The notes under the pieces were generated by a model. That model worked only from the letters and a program-made list of their open reading frames with translations, searched no databases and was not told the DNA's origin. 64,000 bases of DNA from Aplectana chamaeleonis (lineage: Eukaryota; Nematoda; Chromadorea; Rhabditida; Cosmocercidae): contig JAPDOI010000009.1 of NCBI GenBank assembly GCA_029168955.1, forward strand, positions 1,488,001 to 1,552,000. The letters are read 5' to 3'. Below are positions 33,054 through 44,183 of the stretch, piece by piece. Every line of letters begins with the position of its first letter. Within the stretch, counting starts at the first letter, position 1. A program made the position numbers and the translations under genes.

Positions 33054-33952
33054 TTAGTCGGTTTTCTCCTTCTTCCTGACCTGATCTGGCTGTTCAGCGG
33101 ACTCAATTGCTTCTACCTCCGTAGTCGTTTCCGCGGCTTCGTGCACCTTCTTAAAACGAAATAATAACAATGAGGCTCCCATGGTAACGCTGTCGAGGTC
33201 AAAGGGTAACAACTTGGAGTGGTCTGTCCGGAGGAGACTGTCCGCCCACGCGGCCAGCGTGCCTGTCGAAAAACTATTGTAAAGGCACCCACTGGACTTA
33301 CTAATCGATTAGTATGTCGATGTCAGACGAATGGCGAATAACTTCTGATCAGTTGCTTGTAGCCGTCGGAAGACTCGTCCAAAAATGTCTCCTGGGCAAC
33401 CGCCCGACACGCGCGCCGGTCGAATGGGCGAACAGTCTCATTCGGACAGATCTTACCAACCTGAACGTGATCGCTCTTCACCAAATGTACAAGTTCTTGC
33501 TTATTGATAGCACAGGTTTGCGGGGCAATCACCCTCCTCAAATAGTTCGGCGTAATCACTACGTCTGAGAAATCGTCGTCAAAACCCAAAGCTGCACCAG
33601 GAGCTTCAGCAGTGATCAAGTTGAAAAGCTAAAAATATTTTATTAAAATAACTTAGTAGACAAAAGGAACAGATTTTCTGCACGTACTTTTCCTTTTTTT
33701 CAACATTTTCGGGAAACGAAATTAATACAAATGTAGTACCTGGTGATCCTTGTACGTGGCTATATCGCTCAGAAACTGCTTGGCCGTCGCCTTTTTAGGA
33801 TCCTTCAGCGCTTTGAGTTTGTTTTCTGAACAGCTTGAGAGTTGGGGCAAAAATGATAATGTTACTCCACACCAAAAGGGAGCATGTGCCTCACCAAGAA
33901 GAGCCAGGTATTCCTTGTCAACTACTCTCTCGCCGCCGTTTTCTGCAGACAT
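33054..33952 (-). CDS. small acidic/charged protein, 135 residues, unknown
   Basis: Four exons with full phase agreement: 33952-33895, 33825-33740, 33628-33461, 33149-33054; stop TAA 33056-33054. The start codon is a genuine ATG. The first intron is only 69 bp and ends CTGTTCAG. The protein starts MSAENGGERVVDKEYLALLE, has a Lys-rich helical stretch (KLKALKDPKKATAKQFLSD), a middle part with GFDDDFSDVVITPNYLRRVI and INKQELVHLVKSDHV, and an acidic then Lys-rich tail (AAETTTEVEAIESAEQ..RKKEKTD). No signal peptide or membrane segment. The family was not recognised; a nuclear or chromatin-associated role would be a guess. A MITE fills the last intron right up to the donor. Confidence 0.7.
33221..33451. 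mobile_element. GACTGTCCGCCCAC-family MITE, best copy
   Basis: GGTCTGTCCGGAGGAGACTG at the left and ACAGTCTCATTCGGACAGAT at the right are reverse complements. Inside, CGCCCACGCGGCCAGCGTG pairs with CACGCGCGCCGGTCGAATGG. It is inserted in the last intron of the 135-residue gene and ends 9 bases from the splice donor. Confidence 0.65.
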
Positions 33953-35156
33953 TAGCAGGTCGCAGAGGCTACGTTACCAGAATCAGCAACGAATATTTTC
34001 GAAAAAAGCAACAAAAAAATCTGTAATATTGATGACGGATTGTTGTTCTGCAGCTGCCTGTGTTGAGATAGTTCACGAAATCCCTTTATATGATACGTTT
34101 AGGGCCATAAAACCTTCATCCTGCGACTGTAGTTCACAACACTACAAACAAACGCGTTGGTGGGGAGGTAGGGCTGTTATGTCTGCGATTGAGTCGTGAC
34201 CCAAATAGGCTACAGATGGCCCTTTGCTTGATTGGATTGGTTGGCAGGTCAAATGGGTGGTCAGTAGTCGATATCATACCCTAATCACTTTGCGGTGTTA
34301 ACAATCTCAACGCCTCTCTCATCTCTTCCCGTTTGTTTTCAAGGACGGTGAAAACCGTTCAATCTTCAATGCTTCCCATACTTTCTGTTCGGCAGTGTCC
34401 GAAATGTTCATGCGCATGCTGCTCGCTGTCGTGACCTCCTGTCTACTACCACCTTGGAGTGCTGTGCGTGGATACGCGGGCTAGGGTATGATGGACACGC
34501 AACGTCGCATGTTCACGCTACAATTTGAATTGAAATCGTGACGCGTGCGTGCTGCGTTGCGCTCTCTGAACCTCGCCGCCGCGTTTATGCACGCCTCCCC
34601 TGGTCCTCCCATACGGAAGCGAGTCATTTGCCAAGAATTTGAACACGGTGGTGTGTAGATCCAGCCTCCCTCTCCATTCGGAATTCCGCCCACCGCCAAC
34701 GCTTTGCCAGTCAAGACCGTACGAAGAAGCGCGCATAGGTAGAAATTGCACATAATGCAACATAATGCACGTATGACAAAAATTGAAGGTGACGCATGCG
34801 GAGAATTTACATTGGCGAGACCGGAAGGCCTTCGTGGTGTCGGCCAACAGGGCGCTACGAACTGCTCGAACCTACCCAAAGAGCGCCTTCTCGGGACACA
34901 TGATTTCAAGACGACTCAACGACGGCTTGCAGGTCATGACAACAAGCATCACTCTCGTCAACATTTCGGACACAGCGAAACGGAAACTACGGGCAGCATT
35001 GGAGATCACCCGTCCCCCCCCCCAAGAAGAAAAGAACGGGAAGAGAAGAGAGAGGCATAAAGACTGTTAAAATTGTAAAGGGATTAGAGTATATAGTATT
35101 GGCGAATAGCAGACCATTAGACCCACCTACCAATCCCATCAAGCACAGGCCATCTA
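33953..35156. other. gene-poor spacer with an unassigned open frame
   Basis: A plus-strand frame at about 34801-35070 reads plausibly (ARTYPKSAFSGHMISRRLND, ITLVNISDTAKRKLRAALEI) but has no ATG, no clear splice acceptor and ends in Lys/Arg/Glu-rich sequence. It may be a gene remnant. Nothing else was recognised; CCCCCCCCCC near 35011 is low-complexity. Confidence 0.25.
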
Positions 35157-35375
35157 TCACCTAGAAACTGTCCGCCCATGCGATCCGCGAGCGTGTTGAT
35201 CGGCCGTCGCGAAGGGAATCTTTGGACCTGTGAACCGATTAGCAGGAATACTATAGGACTAAGGAATACAGAGCCAGCCAGTTGTTTACAAATAATGGAA
35301 GGGCTCGTTCGAAAAATGCCTTCGTGACAGCCGCTCGACACGCGCGCCAACCGCGTGGGCAATTAAACCACGCAA
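35157..35375. mobile_element. GACTGTCCGCCCAC-family MITE, diverged copy
   Basis: GAAACTGTCCGCCCATGCGA at the left is mirrored by CACGCGCGCCAACCGCGTGG at the right; the middle keeps GAACCGATTAGCAGG and CAGCCAGTTGTTTAC. The outer ends are partly lost. Confidence 0.45.
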
Positions 35376-36139
35376 GTCACGATTCGATCGCAGAGAAGGG
35401 AAAAAACCCATCTCCCCACCAATCTGTGTGTTTGTAATGCTGTGGACTACAGTCGCCTGAAAAAAAGAAAAAAAATCTATCACCTGAAACAAGGCGGATA
35501 AAGAGATTCTGTGAATTATCTCAACGTATGCAGCTCCAAAAACAATCAGACAACAATATACTAACTGAGGAACCACGCCACTCTAAAATCTGCAATAGCA
35601 AATATCTAATTCACTAAAAAATGAAATATATAAAGATGCAAACATATACAGATCAAAATGATTTTCATCATAATAACCTCAGAACTAAAGAGAGCGACAA
35701 TAAGCAATTTTATTGAATACAAAACAATTCAATATCCTTCAGCAAGTCTACAAATAGTAAATATATGTATCTCTATGAGCAATCCTTTCCCTCTTTCCTA
35801 GATACTTTCGCTTTCCGCCTTTCTATGAAAATACAGAAAATAGAGAAAACTTTGATACGAAAATCACAGCAACTACTATTATTACTAGCACCAAAACTTC
35901 TCAGAATGATAAATATCTTCAGTTTCTGGAATGGTAAGTAGAGGTAATCGTTTGAAGTGAAATTTCTGCACCTAACACAATAACAAAGAAATTACTTGGA
36001 GATCATGCTAAAAACCCGCTACTCCTCAAAGGCGTTGTTCACGGCATAAGTTATTCGATTCTCTGGAGAACATCCTTTCTGACAGAAAAGAATTTACCTT
36101 TAAAAATCACAAGGCAGTGATTTGTGACTACTGTTCCTG
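35376..36139. other. AT-rich spacer, nothing recognised
   Basis: AT-rich with scattered short A/T motifs; no exon, RNA gene or element could be supported. Confidence 0.35.
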
Positions 36140-36410
36140 TACTGTATTATTTTTGGATTACGCACCGTAATCCAGAAACAGAATTCAACGAGTTTTTCAC
36201 GTTCTCGTTTCTTTTTTTTACACATTTCATGATTCTTTTGCGTTCTTTTCGCTCAAAATGCTCGTGATACTCACTCTCTATGCAAATACTCTTCTTTACG
36301 TGGCAGTCAAAGTGTTTCACAGCGTGATAAACTCGTTGAATTTTGTTTTTGGATTACGGAAAGACATGCTCCGTGATTTGTCTTTCCGTAATCCAAAAAC
36401 GTCAGTGACG
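36140..36410. repeat. inverted repeat with GGATTACG motifs
   Basis: TTTTTGGATTACG occurs at 36150 and 36345, each beside its own mirror (CGTAATCCAG and CGTAATCCAAAAA). CAGAATTCAACGAGTTTTTC pairs with AACTCGTTGAATTTTG. It looks like a small foldback built of two hairpins. Confidence 0.4.
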
Positions 36411-36487
36411 CAGAGGGAGCGCTGCTTCTTAGACTCTTCGCTTGCCATCTCGTTTGGGACAGGGCATACCATACTCTACACTAACCT

Positions 36488-36682
36488 ATGGCTAGATCCG
36501 CGGTCTGTTTCCTCAAAAACTAACATTTAAATTCAAGCTGCGGCTGGCACGGCGGTTTAAATTTCACAAGCGGCTGGCTGTTAACCACCAGCCATCCGCT
36601 TGGGAGATTTAAACCGCCGCGCCAGACGCGGTTTGGATTTAAATGTTATTTCTAGAGGAAACAAGCCACGGACCTAACTGTA
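36488..36682. mobile_element. GGTCCGTGGCTTG-ended MITE, copy 3
   Basis: TATGGCTAGATCCGCGGTCT at the left and AAGCCACGGACCTAACTGTA at the right; ATTTAAATTC..GGCGGTTTAAATTT pairs with AGATTTAAACCGCCGCGCC. Confidence 0.65.
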
Positions 36683-36789
36683 CCACAATCCTCCGAGAAA
36701 CGAGAAAAAACTATTGCTGATTCGCATTGAGTATTCTCAGCAGTTTCACTCGTGCAGTCAGGCAGGCAGTGGAGCACGGCGATTTGCTG

Positions 36790-37200
36790 GCAATGGGTAG
36801 TCCTGACAATCGCCAGCGGACCGCCCGCCTATAGCCAGCGATCCACTCACTACCCAGTAGCCAACGTCCACACATTAACTTCAGCGATCCACCCGTGAGC
36901 GCGCGAAGAGCCGCTCGCCATGTGTCAGCGCTCCACAAACCATCCTTCAGTGATCTAGCCGTCACCTGCCAGCGATCGACCGCCATCTGCCAGCAATCAA
37001 GCTGCCAATAATCAATTTTCCGCCCGTCGACCTTCAGCGATCCATCCGTGAGTGCGCAGCGACCCGCTCGCCATCTGTCAGCGATCCGCCAGCGATCTGT
37101 CAGCGATGCGCCGCCGTCTGCAGCAATCAATCCGCCAGAAGTCAATTATGCGCACGCCATCTTTCGGCAATCCACCAGCCAACTGCTTGACAGAGAGCAA
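36790..37200. repeat. degenerate CGCCAGCGATCC repeat tract
   Basis: Many copies of CAGCGATCC/CAGCGATCCGCC/CTGCCAGCAATCA with ATCCGTGAG..GCTCGCCATCTGTCAGCG repeating at larger spacing (36890 and 37045). The wording resembles the GCCAGCGGTCCGCC modules of the foldback at 2313-3733, suggesting a common origin. Confidence 0.5.
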
Positions 37201-37282
37201 TTCACGGGTTGACATGCTACCGATCTGCTGTCGACAACTAAAGTTTTCTGAGTGTATTATTTGTCTTTGAACAAAGGACTCA

Positions 37283-37610
37283 GGGGCCGTACGCAAGAAC
37301 GCGACCGTTGGGGCAGGGGCAGTGCAGTCGCCGCCTTTGAAGATTGCCGATGCTTAAAAGGCAGGACTCGTCTATCGTAGTTGATACAAGTTATGACACG
37401 TGTTTCGTGCCCAGGTAGTCTTTCTCGCTGCGTCCTAGCCGCCCCAGCTAAGAACTTGGGGCACAGCGAGGACACTATTGGGGCAAGACATACGTGTCTT
37501 GACTTGGAACCAACTACGATATACATGTCCTGTCTCGTAAGCACCGGCATCTTCAAAGGCTCCGACTGCACTGCCTTTGCCCCAACAGTCGCGTTCTTGC
37601 ATACGGCCCC
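37283..37610. mobile_element. foldback MITE, GGGGCCGTACGCAAGAACGC ends
   Basis: GGGGCCGTACGCAAGAACGC at the left and GCGTTCTTGCATACGGCCCC at the right differ at one base. Arms go on through GTTGGGGCA..GCAGTG and CGTAGTTG..ACACGT to near the centre. Confidence 0.75.
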
Positions 37611-37706
37611 AGGAGACCAGCGGCGGTACCACTTTTGCAGTTCTCATCTCATGAGATAGAATTCCGTGATGATCAAGTAGTGGCAGCTGGCATCTAAAAA
37701 GTCTAC

Positions 37707-40700
37707 CTCTTGCCAGACGGAATAATTCCAGCGAATATTGTCCAACTCTTTTGGAAAATCTGGAACTACAGCGCAGCCCAGCTTTTTTAACTGCCAGTTC
37801 GTTAACTTGCCTTACCCAACATAAACCTTATTAAAGACTCCAGTGAAGCTCTCGAGGAATGTACTCGTCGTGAACAATGCCTTTGAAGTAAATGCCATTT
37901 TGAACACGTATTCACTAAGTTTTTCTGATACTAACGTTACAACGAGGAACCACAAATCTGTGCAACGATACTCCGCTTGTGACTGCCCACCATGTGAAGG
38001 TCCAATCCCAGTAACGTGTGGAACAGATCGTAGCACTTGAAATGGGAAAAAGGCTTTGTATACAGTTTTCTCCCCTACGAAATGTAAATAAAATCATCAC
38101 CGGAAGGAACCTACCTCCTCGCATTCTCTCGATCTCTGATGAAACACCCTTTTATGTATGTAATCCGTGTCCTCATTGATGAAATACAGTTTGCACTCCT
38201 CGCAGTAAATCGACAACCTGCAAAGACAAACATATCAACAAATCAGTGAGACAACTCTGTTATTCGAACAAAGCGAATTCACAGGTTGGGGACTCAAGGC
38301 TGCTCATTTATAAGCAGTGATTACTATGAATTTAAATTTTAAGATTATTCGCAAAAACGATTATTTGTTCCTCGTGTAGAACTCACATGACGAAGAATTT
38401 GAAGAAAAATGAGCTAGGAACACGTGAAAAGCTGCAATCACACCTCGCCTCTTTACTCTCAGAGGAACTGTTTGTTGTGACAGTGCAATCTTTTGTGAAC
38501 CCGTTTTTGGAAACTCTCAACTTGCTGTTGCTCGAATCCTTTCATCGGACCCTTACTAATACTGTTCGGCATAATATGTATATATTAATCCATCTTTGTT
38601 TTTTGATACCATCATTAACTGATAGCAACCACCGAGAACTCATTTTTCCCACCGGACAACTAGTTCAGGCAGAGAAATTCTTCCACTGAAACAAGACACT
38701 GAAATGCATTTTCCGCCGTTTTCACGTGATTTCTGTAACACATGCCAGCCAAGCTTTTTGTTTCGTGTTTCGAGTGGGAAAATCGAAAACGAAAATCATC
38801 GAGAACACTGCACTTAAAGGTAGTGTTCACGATAAAAACCAGTACTCCGGTTTTCAATGTTTCTGGGTAGGTGATTCCAGGAAGTAGAGGTTAAAAGGGA
38901 AAATCCAACTTTCAAGCACCGGATAAAACTGTCTAAAGAAACCTCTGAAATATTAAATTACGCCTATTTGGTAAGTTTCGAAAAACCGCAGACAAAGCGT
39001 CAAACCTAACGTCGGAAATGGTTTTGCGCTTTAAAATTCATGGGTAAAAGACTTTGTTTTCTGTTTTTTTCGTACCAAATACTTTAAAAATACGATGGGA
39101 TGTTGTGAGAATATTAAAAAAAAATCGACAACTGTTCTTCTACTGGAACGAACGCAGGACAACTGTTACATAACGTGGGCGGGTGATCCATTGAGCCGGC
39201 TGGCCCACGAGATTTTCACGCACTTCCTGGGCGATTTCGTCGTACTTCCGCAATTACTTTTCTTAGAAGAATCCAAGGCTTACTTTTTTTTGCCAAAAAA
39301 AAGGAAAATTTCATGGTGAACATGGTAAACACTGCCCTTAGAAACTCTGGCAAGTTTTCAACGTTTCTAACCGCGTTCGCACTCTAGACAGAAGCTGTAC
39401 AGATCTGTTTGGGCTGTTAGCTCAAACACGCCGGTCACACTAATCAAACGTGAGAAGCTCAATCTAAATGTGGTATTACATACCCATCAATCTGATTAGG
39501 ACTGATCTGCGAAGCCATTTTGTGCCAAATCGCGCTCATCACGTTCTTTTCCTGAGCTAACGAAACTGCGAATGCTGAAGTACGCGTCGACACCGTTGCT
39601 TGTGCCCGAATAAGAATAGCATCTGAAATCACAGCTTCCATTTCCAAACAACTTGAAAACAGCAGTTCAATTTTTACACAAACATCCAGAAAGGAATCTC
39701 TAACCGATCCGATCGAGCCACGCGGTAGTTATATCCACAATTCCTGGATGTGATCTTCCTGGAGACAGCTGCAGACGAACACGCAACGCTCCACCCTGTT
39801 GTAGGAAACAGCTCCAACCGCAAAGAAGGAGGTGCTGTAATACCGATCAATTGAAGACGCTTCCTCTAAGGAGCTTAGCCCCTGAAAACGTCCACAAAAA
39901 ACTCACAAATCGTTCGATTATATCCTGATCCAGCACATTTCTTGCTTGGACGCACGCATCTGCCAGTTTCATATTTGTCTCAATGTACCGCGAAGTAATC
40001 AATTGTTGTACTTCCGATGACAAATCCTTAAAAAAAGCCAATTTCAACCCTAAATTCTCATTCAAAGCAGAAATAAATCACCTTTTCAGCCTGAATTTCT
40101 GCTTTCGATAGACTTCGACGGGTTCTCAGCTCTTCACAGATCTCTAACACTGCTTCCTTGATAGTGTCAACAAACTTGCTCACTTTTAGCACACTAACCT
40201 GAAATATGGCGAAGTTCACCTATAGTTCATATTCTTAGACCACCAAATTTTTTTTTAAAAAACCAACTTTATGGGTGTCTAGAGTTAGCGCACGCAGTGC
40301 GTTCGCCGGCAGGCGATTCATCAACATATTTCGGAACGGATCGTATTCAAGTCCTGAAGCCAAATAGTTAAGGCTAGCGCAAGACAACAAATCAAAATAT
40401 CCTTCACTCACGATGCCGGAACTGGAGCGGAGACGATAGTTCAAAGATTGTTGTGAATTTCGGAGGCAGATTTGAGGGCTCAATGTCGATAATTTTAGCT
40501 AAAAGAAATTTTTGAGGGACCGTGTGACTTCCTTTCAAATAAGAATGTTCATGCAGTGAGGTCTATTTCACAGAAATAGATCAGTCTGCGCTTGCCTCGA
40601 AGCTAACGCGAGGTGTCTTGGAAGAAACGGCGCCTGTTTCGGACGGGCAAGCCTTACGTATAAACAACTGACAATGCATTATATCTCAAAATGATAGGCG

Positions 40701-43229
40701 TTGCAAGCTCGCTTCCAAGCTGAGGCGCGCGCTGATAACTTGAAGCTCCATCCCTGCAATAGGGAGAGGGTCTCCCCTAAATGCGTGTTGAATATGCATT
40801 CAACTCGAGTGACAACACCCACCAAAAGGCTCCACCGCAGGGGCACGTGCTCCAAACAGCAGTACTTGCTGCTAAATTTCATCACAGGACCACGTGCTGC
40901 TAAATCCACTCGCAGGAGCACGTGCGGCGGCGTAGCCCAGCGCGATCGTAGCAGTACACCGGCACGCAAGGCGGCCCGCACATCGACATGCGGCTGGGCG
41001 AGCCACAAAACTTGGGTAATTGAACCGGCGACGCTGCCGACATCTGAGTCCCGCCTTAGGAGTGCGTCGTATACTTTCTTTTTTTTTGGAAAACGGTTTG
41101 GTTATAAAATTGAATGAGTATCAAGCATGCATTGAAAGTTTCATCTGTTGGGACACGTGCTGTAATTTGAAACACAGTAGGAGCACGTCCTCCCCTAGCA
41201 GTACATTCCTTGATCGTGCTCGAAACCTCCCTATCTTCAAGTTGAATGCATATTCGAGACGCATTGAATGCGGCGATTTTCTGAGAATGTGTAAGCACAT
41301 CGCCACAGTGGACAGCTGTTCTTTCAACTCACCAAACACAGGCGTTACCGGCTCGAACAGATTGAATACAAACTGGGCGAATGTGGCCATATTGACCTTG
41401 GAGAGGGCTGAAATTCAAAACAATGACACGATCTACCAAATGTAGGGAAGAGAATTGATCGTTCACAAAGGAATCCCCGATCTGAATTTCTAGACGTTTT
41501 CGGGTGAATATGATTAACTTAGTAATTCAAGATGACAAGGAAGTCATCCAAAAACCGGGAAACGTGAAAGAAATCGGAAATATCTCCAAGCTTCGCAAGT
41601 TCTACTCTTTTAATTGCCCAACCCTAGGGGCTTATTTCGGCAGCTAAAATCGAATTCGAGGTCTGTCTTCACTTTTCACAAAGCCAAGGTTCATTGCATT
41701 TACATGAAAATTATTCAATAAAGATGGATAATCCCAAGATTTCCCGTAGGCCAGTCACCAGGGGAGGGGGGTTTAGAATTTCGCTGAAGGAATTTCCGAT
41801 GGTTTTTGGCGTTCCAAATTCCGAAATTCAGAAAAGAATTTCCGCTCATCCCTGTTTCATTATTGTCTCAGATTTCTCACTAAGCTCTAGAACACGTGCT
41901 ATCGAATGCAAAGTATGAACCGTTCCGTGGTGTATCGTCGCAAATATACTACGCACAAGTGAACTCTCCTGAAAACTATTGATGTACCTGATATACAGTG
42001 ATTAATGAATGTCATGCCAATTCGTTTCCTACTCCAGTCCTTCTGCCCATTCAACGTATGCTAGTGTTATCGTGATGTTGCCTTAACTCTTGTTCGCATC
42101 TATATCCAAGCCATGATGACTTGCTTAGAAGATATTGTGCTAAGTTGTCTACCTCTGTCTCACGGTCCTGATACCCTTCCCTTATAGCTACCCTTGTCGT
42201 ATCAATTGGTGAGTGCTAAATAATCTAATTCCCTCTATTTTCCATCACGAACTCCTGTTTCACCTTTAACGACCTTTGCTAGCTTTCTCTGGCGCTTAGA
42301 TTTACTCTCTGGGCTGTTTCTTCTCTGTGGTTGCTTGTACTCATGTCCAGCTTGCCGGTTCCACGAAGGTTGTCGGTATACTCGTGTTTCGAAGTTCCGG
42401 TGAGCCCCAATGATGTCTATCAGGACTAAGGTCGTCATAGCCGGCTGACGCGGGCATCCGTATATTTGCAAACTCGAGAGTCTCAGCTTTGTTAAGAGTA
42501 ATCATAGCTCCTGAGGCAGCTTTGGCTACCGACCATTCAGCCCCCCCCCCCCTTTAAAATACTGCACCAGTCTTTTGATCGATAAGATTGACAGACTAGC
42601 TATTCATAGCTTAATTTGTCTCCGTGAGACAGGGTTCTTGGTTCTTGTTTATTGATTATATTTTTTTCCGGAAATTGGCTAGACATCGAAGGTTCAACCT
42701 GTGTTCTAGTTGAAGCGCGCTCTTCTGAACGTATTAAATAAATGAATAAATAAATAAACTCTGGCAAGGCTCTTTCTTCCTTGATCACTGAGGAATATAA
42801 GGATGTGCCTGAGCAATTCTCCAGAGTTTTGCTTCAATTTGAGGTCTCAAACTCCGAGGAGGATCCTTTGTGGACCCAAATCATGAATAAAAGAGTCAAA
42901 CACGCTCTTCTGTGCCCGAGATGTCTTCGATTTATCTTTGAGAACCACTTACAGGACGCTTCCTTATCTATGATGTCAAGGGCGAGTGCGTTCAGGATCT
43001 CAGCACTGTCCGACGAGAAAATCGCTGGAAAACAGAATCAGTTAATTTGGAAGTTCCAACTCCACCAGAAAGGGAACTCACTTGACGTAACCGCTTCTCC
43101 CCAATTAGACGTCGGAAGTGTAATTGGAGCAGCACACTGATTATTGTCACGCTTCACAGGCACAAATGAAGCCGAAACTTCCTCGGCAACTCTGAAATAC
43201 ACCTCCATCGGGGAAAGAACACGGGCCAT
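37707..43229 (-). CDS. protein with two tandem C2H2 zinc fingers, 3' end incomplete
   Basis: Exons: 43229-43082, 43024-42953, 41407-41333, 40498-40412, 40353-40268, 40198-40082, 40026-39907, 39834-39705, 39622-39484, 38217-38115, 38035-37941, and probably 37790-37707. All junctions agree in phase up to the eleventh; the join to the twelfth does not, so an exon is missed or the model ends differently. About 390 residues are supported. The N-terminal ~310 residues are mostly helical with no motif I recognise (MARVLSPMEVYFRVAEEVSA at the start). Then come CEECKLYF..H..H and CEECYDLF..H..H, both CX2CX12HX4H, separated by only a few residues. The exon boundary falls inside the second finger, which supports the splice model. 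Probably a nuclear nucleic-acid-binding protein; the family is unknown to me. Confidence 0.7.
38814..39340. mobile_element. TTAA-AGGTAGTGTTCACG MITE (subfamily B)
   Basis: TTAAAGGTAGTGTTCACGAT at the left; at the right GTAAACACTGCCCTTA, preceded by a partial repeat GGTGAACATG. The inside shares GGCTGGCCCACGAGATTTTC-like text with 55440-56049. It lies in an intron of the zinc-finger gene. Confidence 0.6.
40690..41290. repeat. CACGTGC-rich inverted repeat around an SL1-like cassette
   Basis: AATATGCATTCAACTCGAGT (about 40791) pairs with TTGAATGCATATTCGAGACG (about 41242). Several GGGCACGTGCTCC, GACCACGTGCTGCTAAATCC, GGAGCACGTG motifs lie between. The SL1-like cassette at 41004-41076 is inside. 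It lies between exons 3 and 4 of the zinc-finger gene. Confidence 0.4.
41004..41076 (-). ncRNA. SL1-like sequence with conserved upstream block (likely pseudogene)
   Basis: Minus strand 41026-41004 reads GGTTCAATTACCCAAGTTTT then GTG: SL1 with one substitution, one inserted T and a changed end. About 48 bases upstream is GTATACGACGCACTCCTAAG, matching the other two copies. No GT donor in the right place. Confidence 0.45.
41408..42952. other. large intron with retroelement-like tail
   Basis: Intron 2 of the zinc-finger gene. An AATAAATGAATAAATAAATA stretch at about 42736-42756 and a C run near 42541 flank sequence (42000-42700) of retroelement-like appearance, but no reverse transcriptase motif could be read. 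Not assigned. Confidence 0.3.
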
Positions 43230-43773
43230 TCTTTACGATACGAAAATCAAAACACATACACGAATAATGGAGGCGTAGACGACCTTCGGCGGCGGGCAGA
43301 GAATCCACTGAAAATGTATAATTTGGTTCATCTACGTCTCTTAAATCGTCGAAAATCTTCTACCATTTTCCAAGAATTCTAGAAGCAGCATTACACGCTG
43401 GCAAAAGTGGTTGAGATGGGGATAATAGGGTCATACGGCTCCTAATACAACGCTTAGGCGCTACTCATACTCCTGAACGACAGCGCGCGTGTGGCGTTGG
43501 AGTATGAATACTTTCTACGCGCGCCACGCGTTTGCGGAGACTGTAGACACCCCAGCGGGACGCTATGGCAGCGCGGAGTAAAGTGGATCATAACCTTCTA
43601 AGCAATCAAATTATGTACATGCTTTCATCATCAAGGTGACAGAGGACAGAACTATAATTGCTTATAATGTTACGGAATGTAATTGATGATGGATTAATAA
43701 CGAAATAGATAAAAAAAAACGTTAGTTTTGGTCGTTGCCGCCATGACAGAGCGGGCGTAAAGCGTCGTTTAAA

Positions 43774-44020
43774 CTTCCGCCGCCGAGCGGCGCGATGAAG
43801 TGCAATCCTACAAGGGGCCGAATAGAGTCCCGCCGCTGAGAGGGGCGGCAGTATGCAAAGGAGGAGAATCGATCGTACGGCGCCGCATGATCAATACTCC
43901 TTCATTGCCCGCTGCCACGCTTTTCAGCGGCGGGACTCCTATTCGGCCTCTAACACTGTTCACGCGGCGCGGCACGATCAATATTATAGGATTGCACTTC
44001 ACCGCGCCGCTCGGCGGCGG
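43774..44020. mobile_element. foldback MITE, CTTCCGCCGCCGAGCGGCGC ends
   Basis: CCGCCGCCGAGCGGCGCG..GAAGTGCAATCCTA is mirrored by TAGGATTGCACTTC..CGCGCCGCTCGGCGGCGG, and GGCCGAATAGAGTCCCGCCG by CGGCGGGACTCCTATTCGGC. GC-rich arms create open frames on both strands. It lies between the zinc-finger gene start and the next gene's stop. Confidence 0.7.
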
Positions 44021-44183
44021 AGCACAATCGACCGCTAACACGCGGGCGTGGCGTCATGCCATTCTTACTTCAACGCCACGCCCGCGGGACGCGATAGAGC
44101 TGAAATATGAATAGTGCCTTAAGCCGTTGGAAGCGTCAAAACGAGTCAAAATTAGGGTGTTTTACCCTTATTGAGCCAGAAAA

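Noticed and set aside
38387..38689. 100-residue plus-strand frame
   Set aside because: It lies in an intron of the minus-strand zinc-finger gene and has no splice signals or recognisable motif.
43800..44114. 104-residue frame on the plus strand
   Set aside because: It covers a GC-rich foldback; its mirror frame on the other strand is equally open.
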